NCBI GenBank assembly: GCA_029204225.1 | Contig: CM055115.1 | Coordinates: 10,709,504 to 10,773,503 of the forward strand | Length of the DNA stretch: 64,000 bases | Reading direction: 5' to 3' | Source: Diphasiastrum complanatum | Lineage: Eukaryota > Streptophyta > Lycopodiopsida > Lycopodiales > Lycopodiaceae | The notes under the pieces: generated by a model | The model's input: the letters and a program-made list of their open reading frames with translations, nothing else | Databases searched by the model: none | Told to the model about the DNA's origin: nothing | Shown here: in pieces, positions 52,696 through 64,000 of the stretch | Layout of the letters: every line of letters begins with the position of its first letter | Numbering within the stretch: the first letter of the stretch is position 1 | Position numbers and translations under genes: made by a program

Positions 52696-53392
52696 CTAGG
52701 GGGATGGTGAAACTGTGTTTGCTTGTTGACCAGGTTGCTTGGCTGCATTCTTCGCTTGGAGAATTCGACAATCCTTGATCTCATGGTTATTGCACTTGCA
52801 ATACTTGCAAAACATCATCTTCTTCAACTGTGGATTCAATGATTGTTCTTGACTTTGAGTCGGCTTATGTTGCAGCCTTCTTGGAGCTTTCTGCTTTTGT
52901 CGCTTAGAGCCTTTGTTGACATATAGAGCCTGAGAGGAGGAAGTCGACAAAGTGTCTTGACTTCTTCTATTATCTTCTTGCAAACATAGTGATAACTCTA
53001 GTAGGAGTTAAGTCTGAGTGTGTCGATATTATCATCACTTAGTTCTCATATGTAGAGGGCAAGCTCGAAAGCAATGTCATAATTGTGTCTTGATTGTCTA
53101 TGACTGATCTGACAGCGGCCATCTGTTGCAAGAGATTCTTAGACTGGTTAATGTGATTCTGAAGAGAATCACCAATAGACATCCCTCACGTCATATAGTG
53201 AGTTCAGGATGTCCCAAATGCCTTTTGACATTTCAGCTTCAGCTATGTGTCCAATCTGTGTATCTGATATATTGAGGATAATAAGCACAAAAGCTTTACC
53301 GTCCTTTGATTTCCACTTTGAGTCGTCGTCTTCAGGTTTTACTTCTGTACCTGTAACAACATCTCATGATTCACTAGCAACTAGCAAGGTCT
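52696..53392 (-). pseudogene. Copia-L gag C-terminal half (left arm)
   Basis: The frame 52,696-52,983 carries a basic Gln-rich stretch and the zinc knuckle FCKYCKCNNHEIKDCRIL. More N-terminal gag (53,000-53,390) is broken but readable (AEMSKGIWDILNSLYDV-like around 53,190-53,230). It ends where S2 begins after nine unmatched bases (GGTCCTCAA). Confidence 0.8.
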
Positions 53393-53401
53393 GGTCCTCA
53401 A

Positions 53402-53817
53402 TTTGTCCAAAATCTCTTCATCCTCATGCTCCTTATGATATTGCTTCAAGAAGGCCCTTCACAACTCATCCCAGCACTAGAACTCCTGCAATTCGTACTG
53501 CAAATACCACTGTAAAGCATTCTCTTTCAACGTGGTCGGAAACAACTCCAATTTTCAAATATCCTCGATTTCTCAATTCGCTTGGCAAACCACTAAAAAC
53601 TGGTGAACATGCATGTTTGGGTGATCATGCTTTTGCCCTTAAAACATTGCGAAATTGCCGTCCGAGTCCGGCCTATCGAGACAACCTCCATTCCGTGGAT
53701 AATCGTAGATTTTTCCAAATCTGAACAACCAGCACTTGTAGACATTTGTAACCCCCTCTGATAACTCAACCCACAACTGAAAATTAATATCCAGAGTATG
53801 CAACCTCTAAAATTCAT
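53402..53817 (-). pseudogene. Gypsy-F gag N-terminal part in S2
   Basis: The same gag start and capsid core as at 37,074-37,490, with an early stop pattern shared by both copies. It is truncated at 53,402 by the S2 edge. Confidence 0.8.
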
Positions 53818-53839
53818 CCCGACAACAAAACCAAAAATG

Positions 53840-54568
53840 TGTTAGGGGGTGTTTTAATCCCTTAACTACCTGGTCCTAATTATGGCAACAGAACCCTTGA
53901 TAAACTATGAACAACTCCGCTAAAGCTAATTAGCGCATTTATATACCGTAGTCCATTGCAATAGTATAGAACAACCAATTAACAGAACATCCCTATTATA
54001 GAACCTAGAACTAACCCTAACCATCACAACAATATGTAGATACTGTAAGGAAATAACACTGCTCAATTTCATTCCATAGTCTATTGCAAAACACCTAAAG
54101 CTATAGACTGACTAGCAAACATAATCAACATTGCCAAACACCTAAAATTACAGACTGAACAACACACCGAGTCAACATTGCCACTGCTTAAGAGGTCTTA
54201 GGCAAGGAAATTCATCTTGCTGCCTACGGTACAATATAGAATTCGGATTATTGAACATTTAAAACGCTCGGCTCTCACCCTTAGTCTTTTGAACATACTA
54301 CTGTCTATATAGTGTAAAATCCAAAAGCCCCCAATCCGACTCAAAATGTCCTATTTATGCTTCTGTGAGGATACCACAATATAGTATCCCAACCCTTCGT
54401 AATAACCACAAGTGTTTGGTTTAGCTTCGCATAGAGACCACATGGAAACCGCAGTTGACGACCTTGTGGTCACTTACGAACTATTCGACTTCCTCCCGAA
54501 TATGACAAAATGTTAACTAACCTATCAACTTTAACTTCATAATTGTCCTACCAAGATGTCTCCTAACA
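53840..54568 (-). repeat. Gypsy-F 5' LTR in S2
   Basis: 729 bp, TGTTAG...CTAACA ends, as in S1. The outer flank TGAACAAAAAATGCTTGGTC again matches the small-ORF repeat and keeps ATAATTACTATGATGA, lost in S1. Confidence 0.9.
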
Positions 54569-54799
54569 TGAACAAAAAATGCTTGGTCAAATACGTGATA
54601 ATTACTATGATGAAGACGATGATTCCAAGATATTGTTCAAGACTGAAGGGACCCCTTCGGCATGGGCTATACTGGCCAAATTTGTGCCGGTCACACTTAG
54701 ATCTAATCCACTTCTCCTAGAAAACATAAATGATATTGCATAAAACTTTGAAAATTAGCTCGATTTTGCGTGCTGAAAAATCGGCTAACAAACATCCTG

Positions 54800-55105
54800 G
54801 CGTGGTGGCAGGTTCAGCCCTCCAAATTTTTTTCTTTTAAAAGTTTTTTTTAGAGCTGAACCTCCCGTCGCAGTGGTTCAGCCCCTCAATTTTTTTTCTT
54901 TTCAAAAACATTTTAGGGCTAAACCTCTTGCCATGGTGGGAGGTTCATCCCCTCAAATTTTTTTATTGTAAAAACATTTTAGAGCTGAACCTCCCATCAC
55001 GGCGGGAGGTTCGACCCCTCAAATTTTTTACTTCTATAAAAACACCATCAGGGGCTAAGCCTCCAGCCGCAACGTGAGGTTCAGCTTTAAAAAAAATTTC
55101 TTTGA
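54800..55105. repeat. GC-rich hairpin array in S2
   Basis: Counterpart of 38,455-38,760 with the same units. One unit has lost a few bases (CGCAGTGGTTCAG), and the A-run after it is longer. Confidence 0.8.
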
Positions 55106-55470
55106 AAAAAAAAAAAAAAATGAAGTACCTCTTCAAAGGGATTCATGAATAGAGGCTCTCACAGATACTGCTTCCATAATGCATGTTATAGAAGCCACAA
55201 ATCAAGCATTGGAATCTAACACAAGAAATGTATTTCGGGAGTCAACACTTCTAGTAGCAGATTCAGTGCCTCTACTTGAGGAGTCAACATCTCTAGTAGA
55301 CTAGTCAGGACCACGAGGAGAGGGGTCAACACTTCTATTAGAGAAACCCGAAGCGAACCGACTGATATTCGTCATGATCAAATCCATGGTCCACTCAACC
55401 CAATTCAAAACAAAACCATTGATAGCTTTAATAGCAACCTCAACCAACGCATCATTGAGAAACAAAAATG

Positions 55471-55511
55471 GGGTAGGATAAACCTCTGGCCATGGCGGGA
55501 GGTGCAAATCC

Positions 55512-55584
<73 letters not shown>

Positions 55585-55812
55585 TATAACATTTGTTTTA
55601 TTTTAACGATTTCTATCCCTTCCTCAAACTAAAAGCTCTTTGAAACGTTTCTATTTACAAAATAAAAAATACACATGCATTAGTATGAAGAATGAATATT
55701 ACCATAGGATATTTTGAATATGTTAAACAGAGATAATCTAAAGTACTCTAAGAAAATATTAAGAAAAACTAGGGTAGGCTAAACCTCTGGCCATGGCGGG
55801 AGGTGCAAATCC

Positions 55813-55849
<37 letters not shown>

Positions 55850-56041
55850 TACATATATATAACATTTGTTTTATTTTAACGATTTCTATCCCTTCCTCAA
55901 ACTAAAAGCTCTTTGAAACGTTTCTATTTACAAAATAAAAAATACACATGCATTAGTATGAAGAATGAATATTACCATAGAATATTTTGAATATGTTAAA
56001 CAGAGATAATCTAAAGTACTCTAAGAAAATATTAAGAAAAA
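55471..56041. repeat. ~300-bp internal tandem duplication with AT runs
   Basis: The block GGGTAGG.TAAACCTCTGGCC through the AT run and the following 200 bp occurs twice (start 55,471 and start 55,772). S1 has it once (39,132 on). Private to S2 and nearly identical internally, so recent. Confidence 0.9.
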
Positions 56042-56124
56042 CCAGCTTACTTTTGATAAGGAATGTGAGTAAAAATTAAAATGACTCTGAAGAGCACCAA
56101 AAACTAAGCTCCAGTGGACTTCAT

Positions 56125-58667
56125 GTGAAAGCCTTTGTTGTAATATCCACTAAATCAATTGGCGAGTCCGAATTCTCCATGGACAATGTTGAAATTCTTT
56201 GTGCCATCCATGGTATCTACCTTCAGGACGAATTTTTTTTCGACAGAGCTGAGTTTATGACTCGCAGCCAAGATGGTTCTAAGCATCATGTTATTTTGTC
56301 TTGTGTGGACATTGCACATTTTACTGTTGAGCCACCAACTCATGACTCAAATGAATCTACTCATAACTATGAGGGTTCCCTTGATGGCCCTATGTAAAAA
56401 AGATACGCTATTAATGAATGCTGATGGAATACAAAGTGTTTTTTCTGATGCCACAATTATTGGATCTGCTGCAGTTTCTATGATTGAAGATGTAACAGAA
56501 ATGGAAATTGTTCCAATGGAGCCGAGAGTGGATCAATCGGGAATGTTATCCGGCTCATATTGCAATGTATCTGATGATGAAGGGCATATGGTCAAGGAAG
56601 AGCAAATCCCTAAGTTTGAAGGTGATGCAAATGTCAATCTCGACAATTTTGTAATTGTTGACATCGGATACATATAAGATAAAAATACTATGTTCCGGAT
56701 GGAAAGCAAAAATATCCAGTGTGCCTCACTCTTCATGAACCAACGAGCTTTGGATCACTCGTTCGCTGGTGATTCGAGCAACCCAAAAGTCCACCACCCG
56801 CATCGATGAAATTTGAGGCCAATTTTATTCAAGAAAGATGACCAGGAAGAAATTACTTTCGAAGGACCAATTATGTTTAAAAAGATGTATAGCAAATTCA
56901 TGCGTGTTGATAGAGCAGAGAATGAGCAGGTCTACACAAACACTTATCGCAAGGAGGTGGATCTCAATCCTGGATCCAGATTGGATGGATTGTGCTAAAA
57001 TTGCTTTTTGTTATATTGTATTTTTGAACCTATCGACGGTCAACATTTCTGTTATGCATGTAATGAATAGGCAAAGGTTGCATTGAATCAAAATAGGATA
57101 CATCTTGGGATATTTGATGCCACTTTTAGGTCCATGCATGCCAAGATATGTATATTCAAGAATGCTTCTTGTTACATTCTTGAATCTGATAGACTCAATC
57201 ATGAGCCGGAAGAGAAGAGAAAAGAGAGCAGTATACCAAAAATCATGGACCGTGCATGTGATCTATGGATCTCATTGAGTTGACCACACTTTGTTAGAGG
57301 AGTGAAGCTAAATTCTGAGTAATAGTTGAGAACATTTTATCTCGGTTTGCACGGGGTCCTTGGCAGTAGTATTGCTGGATTATTGTCAGTACAACACACG
57401 ATTACATCGTTGTATGACAAATTTGAGAAGTACACAATAATAATCTTTTGTTCAGATGAAGCATTCAACAATTTCATGCAAGTCATGAAATCTTATGTGA
57501 ATGATTGGATCTCCTACGACGAACCTGCATTGGGATCGAGGAAGACAAAAAACAAAGCCATACCTATTTGGTTGTTCAGATTTTTGAGGTATATGTCGGA
57601 CGCCATGTGCAATCGTATCCTAAAGAAGCTTGTAAATGAAGAATTGTATTTTGGAAGAAAAAACAAAGAAAAACACATTGATGAAGGAGTTCTCTTGATG
57701 GTTCGTGAGATGGCTGCACTAAGTGTTGTAAAGTATTTGCTTACTATAGAAGAAGACTTGCCTTCAGATATGGATTACAACAAACAACTCTCAAAAGTCA
57801 TTGATCTGACTTTCTGTCGAAATTGGGTTAGAGCACACTATGGCAAAGGAAAAGGTATAACTTCAAAATTGACTGGTGTTACACCTAAACCCTTGAGAGT
57901 GGTTGTAGAAATATAAAACAAAAATATCTTGCCGCCCACAATATTGAGCATGACACTAGGAACTCTAGTAACACTGAATGGAGGCTTTTCTATAACGTAA
58001 AAACTTCTAAAAATGTGGAGGCCATCTATTGTGGAATCAAGTTTTATGACACTTCCTTCTTCGCTATGGGAGCGTCCCACATTGTATATATTTAATAACT
58101 TGGAGTTTCTAGATTTTATTTACATTTTGTCAATGGTACGCCACTGTTTTTTGACAACTCTCATGCCACAGCACAAAGTCTATGTGATTGTTCTCTTTTT
58201 GGATCACAATAGAAAAAGAAGGTATCAAATCAAGCATCAAAGCAATGTGTGATGTATGGTGTTCTATTTTTTAAGGTTACTACAAACTGGCAACTCCTTT
58301 GAAAGAGAACAATATAATTGTTCCAAATTTGCACTCTATTCTATTTGTTCTCTACAATGCTAAGTCCCCGAATGATGTCAACGAGTGCATGCAAAGCAAA
58401 TTCAAACTCTTGAGGTTGTGTTTTGAGGATAGTGGAAAATCGACAAAACATTTTGTGTCATGTAAGCTAGATCACAAAAAGAAAGCAAAGCATTGGCGAG
58501 GTGTGAGCAGCATTATTGAATCCTTTTGTGCTCCAAGTTGGTCTGTGTCCTTATATAGAATGTCATATTGTGTGGCAAAGCTCATGAACAACATCGGTTG
58601 GACTATGGTGACTATCAATATTCCAAAAAGTATAGAGGTGTGTCTCTTCGTTTGCCCCTCGGCCTAG
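56125..58667 (+). pseudogene. Gene M, S2 copy, C-terminus lost
   Basis: The same frame chain as at 39,489-42,102, including the 196-codon frame (57,326-57,916) with few substitutions (for example IRLFRC to IWLFRF). It keeps KHFVSCKLDHKKK (58,447-58,486), deleted in S1. The end is fused to unrelated codons (SIEVCLFVCPSA) by the 526-bp deletion. Unknown function; not translatable as one protein. Confidence 0.45.
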
Positions 58668-60090
58668 GAGGAGGTGGTGGATTTCATTGGCCTCCTTGGA
58701 TAGGGATACCCCCATGGTGTATACGTGCAGTTTGTTTCCTACGCGCTATCAGGACCCAATAGCGGATTAGCGCGCGCGTAGAGATCTCCCAAACTCATAT
58801 GACAAGTCCAGGTGCGTCAAACCGATATCACAATATATTATAAATGTTGAGCTATCGATAGCGAATGGGTGCGCTGATACTGCATACAAATCCAAATGAT
58901 CAAAAACTGAAAGCAAATTTTTTTATGAATCGTGCAGTTGATAATATAGTGCCAAAATCACTAATCATTGTTGTCATAGTGGTTAGATCAATGCATGGGT
59001 ATAAATTCCAAATCTAAAATTATATGCAATATCAAATCATTAATAAATGTCCTAGATGAAGTAGATACTGGTATAGGAGTTGAAGCTGAAGCTTCGATTA
59101 TCACATTAGGGGAAATATGGGCTCAAAACCCAAAAATATTGAAAATGAATATGAAAGTTGGCTGAGATGAGAAAATCGTTGTACCATTAATGTATATGCA
59201 TTGTCAAATCATGGTTAACAAGGTTAACCAGAGTTAATTCGTGGCGGCAAAATAGACTAGTGTTTTAAATTTACGCCAACACATTTTCTCAGATTCATGG
59301 CTTTTTGTCTATGCTAATTTCCAAATTCATAGTTCATTGTTTCGGATTTTTGCATGCACATTACGAATGGTGCCATCAAGGAAGCCGTGCTCCTCAATCG
59401 ACTCTGTGCTTCTATTCAACAAGACAGATGATAATGGATTATGGGTGCCAAGAAAATATTCAAAAAACTCTTGGGTTTTGATGCATCCATCATCAATAGG
59501 AGGATTTTGAAAAAGCAAAAAGTCAAAACTATCATTTCGATCTTATTGGAACGCTAGAATTTTGGATTTTGGAACATCATCAGGAGGAAAATCTATTTCT
59601 GAAAATCTAGTCCAACATGTATATATGCATTTAGAGATAAATGCGCAAGGATTCCACCATCAGGATCGCAAAAAAAGCAACTATGAGTATTGATATTTTG
59701 GATACTTAGATTTTTGTTATTCATATATGTCTAATAGTAAACTTGCCAATATGATCATTTTTCTCTTGCAGATTTATATCCATCCAACATAAATGAATGG
59801 GAGTCGAGTGGATCTTTAGCAGATGTGTTAGATGTTATTGTTACGGCATTTCCCACTAAAGATCAAAGCTAGGGGAACACAACATAACATAATACAGCAC
59901 CACTATGTGTTCAATGTCATGCTGTTACGAGAATGGTCGTACACGTCTCAAACACAAAGCTAACTAGGGTATCCCTGACATGTTCTATCGACCAAGCCGT
60001 ACCTCTATAGCTAATAGAGGTTGTCCAAGCCGCTTTAGACATAGCCTATAAAGGGTTATACTCACTTTCCCAGTCTTCTTGAAACTCACG
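58637..60090. other. Long non-coding stretch of S2
   Basis: Counterpart of 42,496-43,990. It contains the same CG-rich inverted motif (58,739-58,781), the minus-strand remnant frame (59,327-59,518) and the splice-acceptor-like TTTTTCTCTTGCAG followed by an open stretch. Nothing else recognised. Confidence 0.45.
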
Positions 60091-60097
60091 ACCTGCA

Positions 60098-60475
60098 CTA
60101 ATGATATCTTGCTCGCTTGCGAAGTTCCAGAGCTACCTCCTTCTCGTATTCTTCTCGAGGATGTCTTCCAGAATTCTTGATGATATCATTTAAGTTTCCT
60201 AACACATACTCTGGCAATGGATCGGGAAGCCCTAGATGCAATTCAGTATATTGGGTAAAGGATCCTCCTAACTCTTTCCACGTAGAATCTTCACTCAACT
60301 CATACACTATAAGGGAACTACAGTCAGCATTATGTCTAACTCTGAACAGTCTATCTCCAACTAGGAGATGTCTATGGAAATCCCTAGAATAGAAATAATG
60401 ATAAACCCTTCCATTTCTACTCAACTGGCAGAATTCACCTGGTAGAGCTAGCTCTTGTAATCCTAACCAAGTCAT
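60098..60475 (-). CDS. Unknown ORF, second of the pair (S2)
   Basis: 125 codons, the longer form of the S1 frame, with MTWLGLQELALPGEFC at the start and ELRKRARYH at the end. S1 is shorter because of a one-base insertion near 44,008 that shifts into a stop. It overlaps the upstream ORF by the same ATGA arrangement. Confidence 0.4.
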   Translation of the reverse strand: MTWLGLQELALPGEFCQLSRNGRVYHYFYSRDFHRHLLVGDRLFRVRHNADCSSLIVYELSEDSTWKELGGSFTQYTELHLGLPDPLPEYVLGNLNDIIKNSGRHPREEYEKEVALELRKRARYH

Positions 60476-60729
60476 AACAATTCAGGCCCAGATCTCGTCC
60501 TAATAGCACTTTGAAATTCTATGGAGCATGTTGCTACCAAGACCCATGGGTTGTTCATTCTGATGTACACAACTGTTTTGACTCTAAGTCCCTCATTATC
60601 AACTTCAATGGCTAAATCCCCAGCCCTTACAATTCCAATGGTGGTGTCTAATGATATCAGTTCTAGTGAAGCCCATCCAATTATTCTGACTTTGGGACAA
60701 TACCTCCTTGGGTTTGAGGTGTAGGCCAT
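60472..60729 (-). CDS. Unknown ORF, first of the pair (S2)
   Basis: 85 codons, intact, differing from the S1 copy at several residues (CPKVRIIGWAS for CPVVRIIEWAS; TVVYIRM for TAVYIRM; VATCSIEF for VATRSIEF). Unknown function. Confidence 0.4.
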   Translation of the reverse strand: MAYTSNPRRYCPKVRIIGWASLELISLDTTIGIVRAGDLAIEVDNEGLRVKTVVYIRMNNPWVLVATCSIEFQSAIRTRSGPELL

Positions 60730-60971
60730 ATACTAATTGACTGCTTCTCTAACATGTCAAGCTCTCAATATAACTAACACTCCTCAATCAATAATCATTC
60801 ACATAAACCTCTATGCATGTGTGGGCTTCTAATATTTCTAGAAGAGGATCAGAATACAGACATCCCTAGTCCTATCTAGCAGTGATTATATGCAGGGCTC
60901 TGGAGCTGCTAGGATCTCTGCTAATCTAGCAGCACCAAAGATGGACACTATCTATTGTTGGTACATTATTT

Positions 60972-61292
60972 TTAGGCCTGTAAGGATGGTGATGTACTGG
61001 TTTGCATTGGTCCACACATATCTGTGTGAACATCATCTAGTAGATCTTTTGCTGCATGCATATGGTTTGATCTAAAAGGAACCCTAGCCTGCTTTCCAAA
61101 AATGCAGCTATGACAGACAGGGAAATTGACCTTACCAGAAGGATAGTCGAGATCAAGAACCATGGATTGTCTGTACATGTTCAAAATAGATGCATGATTT
61201 ACGTGTCCTAAGCGATGATGCCATAGTAATGCTTTATTGACTAAAACAGAGGTTTTCAAGGCTTGACTAGACTCAAAATAACAATGTGCCAA
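60972..61292 (-). pseudogene. Copia-L integrase zinc module (right arm)
   Basis: It reads LLWHHRLGHVNHASILNMYR and CHSCIFGKQARVPF, the HHCC zinc module with all ligands, then VHTDMCGPMQT before hitting S2. The catalytic core is only in the left arm. Confidence 0.85.
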
Positions 61293-62372
61293 TCTATATA
61301 AGTAACCCTGCCTCTTGCCGAGTGCAAGGAACTATCAATAATTTTCCATAGATTAGATTCGAATTCTACCTTATGACCTAAATCTGTAATTCTACTTACT
61401 GATAATAGATTTGTAGAGATTTTAGGAACATATAAGACTTTTGATAGTAATTTGAATTGATCGTGCTGGAATCGCAATCTTACAGTACCTTCAACTTCAA
61501 TAGTGAGAGTACTACTGTCACCAAGATGAACAAATTTCTTCGTGTTATAAGGCATGTAGAAGTTGAAGATCTCACGTTGATTGGTCATATGTTGAGTTGC
61601 TCCCAGATCCAAAAACCATGAATCATCCAAAAATGTGCTTTGATCTTTGACCATGAATGCACCTTCATCCACTTTGACCTAGGGATGGTGAAACTGTGTT
61701 TGCTTGTTGACCAAGTTGCTTGGCTGCATTCTTCTCTTGGAGAATTCGACAATCCTTGATCTCATGGTTATTGCACTTGCAATACTTGCAAAACATCTTC
61801 TTCTTCAACTGTGGATTCAATGATTGTTCTTGACTTTGAGTCGGCTTATGTTGCAGCCTTCTTGGAGCTTTCTGCTTTTGTCGCTTAGAGCCTTTGTTGA
61901 CATATAGAGCCTGAGAGGAGGAAGTCGACAAAGTGTCTTGACTTCTTCTATTATCTTCTTGCAAACATAGTGATAACTCTAGTAAGAGTTAAGTTTGAGT
62001 GTGTCGATATTATCATCACTTAGTTCTCATATGTAGAGGGCAAGCTTGAAAGCAATGTCATAATTGTGTCTTGATTGTCTATGACTGATCTGACAGCGGC
62101 CATCTGTTGCAAGAGATTCTTAGATTGGTTAATGTGATGTTGAAGAGAATTACCAATAGACATCCCTCACGTCATATAGTGAGTTCAGGATGTCCCAAAT
62201 GCCTTTTCACGTTTCATCTTCAGCTATGTGTCCAATCTGTGTATCTGATATATTGAGGATAATAAGCACAAAAGCTTTACCGTCCTTTGATTTCCACTTT
62301 GAGTCGTCGTCTTCAGGTTTTACTTCTGTACCTGTAACAACATCTCATAATTCACTGGCAACTAGCAAGGTC
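61000..62372 (-). repeat. Right arm of the 1.37-kb duplication flanking S2
   Basis: Direct repeat of 52,018-53,392 (GTTTGCATTGG to AAGGTCT). The arms differ by substitutions and small indels. The right arm has an intact WHHRLGHVNH but DLG protease; the left arm has the reverse. The edge next to S2 shares a single G. Confidence 0.9.
61256..61672 (-). pseudogene. Copia-L protease (right arm)
   Basis: 138 codons; active-site region WFLDLGATQHMT (Ser to Leu after the Asp). The rest is nearly identical to the left-arm copy. Confidence 0.85.
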
Positions 62373-62470
62373 TTCATCTTAAATTTCCACAAATGATAAT
62401 TGGATCCAATCAACTTGTCTGCAATAAGACTGGCTTTACTTTGAGAATTCATCTGGAACTTAGTCTGTCG
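61665..62470 (-). pseudogene. Copia-L gag
   Basis: Zinc knuckle FCKYCKCNNHEIKDCRIL in the frame 61,665-61,964, then N-terminal gag in broken frames up to about 62,470 (a LIGSNYHLWKFKMKTLL-like start at 62,370-62,420). This includes the gag start absent from the left part. Confidence 0.75.
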
Positions 62471-62646
62471 ATTGTATCGATGATGCTAAGATGTAGTAAT
62501 CCCAACAATAGGAACCCAATTCTCTGATACTGAAAGATTGGAAAGAACTGAAGAGTTTGATATTGATTTGATATGGCAAAAAATATCAAGTATTAGAGGT
62601 TTCACTCTGATATCATGAAGGAATAAGATAAAGAAGTAGTGAAATA

Positions 62647-62658
62647 GCTCTGATACCA
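62647..62658 (-). promoter_or_regulatory. Copia-L primer binding site
   Basis: The minus strand reads TGGTATCAGAGC directly next to the LTR end (CGACA). An exact initiator tRNA-Met complement. Confidence 0.95.
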
Positions 62659-63863
62659 TGTCGAAAATAGGTTAGATAATTGTAGAGGAAACTTCCTACT
62701 TCCGGTGCATGACTATGCCTATAAAAAATTGAACAAAGTAGTAGTGATGGGAATCACATTCAATCTTTAGCAACTAACTTTGAAATCGCTAGATACTAAG
62801 TGATTACGTAGCCAAACATGAAGTATTGAATTCTCAAACAATTTTATCAGTTACAAAGGAAATATAGAGATGCATGCATTCTGACAAATTTTGAACGCAA
62901 TAAAAGACAGGTATTGATTCATAAAAACAAACTCAGATGCTAATGAGTGCAAAACATTAGCAGATAGAAACCGCGCACTCTAAGGTGTCTCTGAGTAACT
63001 CAGGATAAGTCTGATAACAAGCAGCTATGCTGATAAGCAACAACGCAATAGCAACTCTAAAATATAACTCTAAACCTGAGCTAGAATGCTCAAGAGAGTT
63101 CAAGCTTAAAAGCTTGATAGAGAGCTAACTTGCAATACTTGCTGATATTAAACTGCTTACATTAAAACTGTATGAATATGATTGCCTATTTATACTAAGA
63201 AATTAGGTTGTCAATTGCAATTGCCAGCTGGCTGGTATCCACTGGCATCCATCCGGTTCCTTGTCATTGATTGCTGATAAGCGGTGAAATTGGCTATAAA
63301 CGTTTTGTCTACATAAATGAACCAAATTGTCACTTCTGCAAAAATGAACTAAAACAGCCATAGGCAACACTGTCGTAAAAGGCGATAGTATCGGGATTTT
63401 GCAAAAAACATGGCAATGACTTAAAAACTGATTTAGGATTGCCCTACACTTTGCCAGAGTCATTTCCTTAACTTTTGAGGCTCTTTGGAGAAAACGAAAA
63501 GTGCAACATTTTGTCAAGTGAAAAATGCGATTTTGCATATTTGCTTGCAAATCTTGACAGGCAAAAAAATGCGAAAAGGTGAATTGCATATTTACACGAG
63601 ATTCCTGATAGGCAACAACTTTACCAAAAAAACCGAACCAGCACTAAGGTAAAACTCCGTGTATTTCCTGACAGGTGAGAAAGTCGAAGTGAGAGAAAAT
63701 GAAATGCGACATTGTGGTGAAACTCCATGTAATTTTGCAGATTGTCTAAAAACACTTGTAAATCTGTAGACTATAAAAGAACTGGGAAAAATCTCAGAAC
63801 CGAATAAAACAATGGATGAAGATTAAAACCAATTAGTCGATTTGTGAGAAGGAGAATAATCCA
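62659..63863 (-). repeat. Copia-L 5' LTR
   Basis: The inner end TGTCGAAAATAGG is fixed by the primer site. The outer end GAGAATAATCCA is set by comparison with the remnant 3' LTR beside the polypurine tract at 50.81 kb. About 1.2 kb, long for copia. Terminal TG/CA dinucleotides are present. The inner half has a minus-strand TATA-like site (TATAAATAGGCAATC, about 63,181-63,195). Confidence 0.7.
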
Positions 63864-64000
63864 AGAGCCAGTTCTACCCTAGCTATATTTGTGTCAGATT
63901 CTCAGTCTTAGAGTTCGACGAAGTTTATTTCCATAGAATTTGTCAGAAAAGTTTGATCAGAGAGTTTGTTTTACCAAATATACCACTATTGAACCTTCAT

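Larger units (their letters stand above)
50750..53392 (-). mobile_element. Copia-L, 3' part (left of S2)
   Basis: On the minus strand from 53,392: gag C-terminus, protease, integrase, then RNase H and a 3' LTR remnant. It continues on the other side of S2 at 62,373, so S2 has split one element. The stretch 52,018-53,392 also occurs at 61,000-62,372. Most of RT is missing (see 51,486). Confidence 0.85.
53402..60999. repeat. Segment S2 (7.6 kb), inserted in copia-L
   Basis: Copy of S1 beginning in the middle of gypsy-F gag, with no upstream gag, which shows S2 is the derived, truncated location. It differs from S1 by a 526-bp deletion, a 300-bp internal duplication, longer AT runs and scattered point changes. 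It keeps 36-bp and 15-bp stretches lost in S1, so it was not copied from S1 in its present form. Confidence 0.95.
61000..63863 (-). mobile_element. Copia-L, 5' part (right of S2)
   Basis: It starts with a second copy of integrase N-terminus, protease and gag C-terminus (61,000-62,372) and continues into gag start, primer site and a 1.2-kb 5' LTR. Together with 50.75-53.39 kb it makes one copia element, split by S2 and with the overlap doubled. Confidence 0.85.

Noticed and set aside
62659-63863. tRNA or small RNA genes in the long copia-L LTR and elsewhere in the window
   Set aside because: No cloverleaf-capable stretch with A- and B-box words was noticed; the tRNA-like words found are primer sites only.

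Overview
The window reads as a piece of repeat-rich nuclear DNA from a plant (streptophyte). The evidence is the retroelement set: Ty1/copia elements with plant-type gag-PR-INT-RT-RNaseH order and plant initiator-tRNA-Met primer sites (TGGTATCAGAGC), a chromodomain Ty3/gypsy element, and a gypsy family whose primer site looks like a decayed tRNA-Asp site of the Athila/Tat type. CpG-to-TpG/CpA decay is widespread, introns and splice sites are eukaryotic, and the DNA is AT-rich. The species cannot be told. There are no rRNA, tRNA or CRISPR loci and no clearly intact host gene. Nearly every long reading frame is a decayed transposon fragment. Family letters A to M below are local labels, not database names.

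Layout: 1-20.35 kb is a mosaic of copia fragments (L-like, A, B, D) and gypsy fragments (E with a chromodomain, F). It includes a 2.5-kb tandem duplication (4,909-7,416 and 7,967-10,481) whose two units are separated by about 550 bp of palindromic satellite. Copia-A (16.2-20.35 kb) is the most complete copia coding set. From 20.37 to 28.70 kb lies a 3' half of gypsy-F (integrase, 3' region, polypurine tract, partial LTR), interrupted by a nested copia-D element with both LTRs (22,039-26,747). A block H follows (28.7-31.27 kb), then a multi-part, intron-containing gene of unknown family, J (31.6-34.35 kb), then a gypsy-F 5' half on the minus strand (LTR, gag, protease; 35.0-38.24 kb).

From 37,074 to 44,861 lies segment S1, repeated as S2 at 53,402-60,999. 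It holds a gypsy-F LTR with partial gag, a hairpin-rich GC repeat array, AT microsatellite, a decayed unknown gene M and an ATGA-overlapping pair of minus-strand ORFs. Between S1 and S2 are the second H block (45.46-47.8 kb), an unknown ORF with one in-frame TGA (47.75-48.59 kb), and gypsy-K lacking its integrase core (49.25-50.75 kb). S2 sits inside copia-L (50.75-63.86 kb), and about 1.37 kb of copia-L is present in direct orientation on both sides of S2.

The genes do not form a pathway; the story is serial insertion, segmental copying and decay. The best candidates for something undescribed are gene J, the two palindromic arrays, the unknown ORFs M, 44.0-44.6 kb and 47.75-48.59 kb, and the S2 insertion with its very long flanking duplication.
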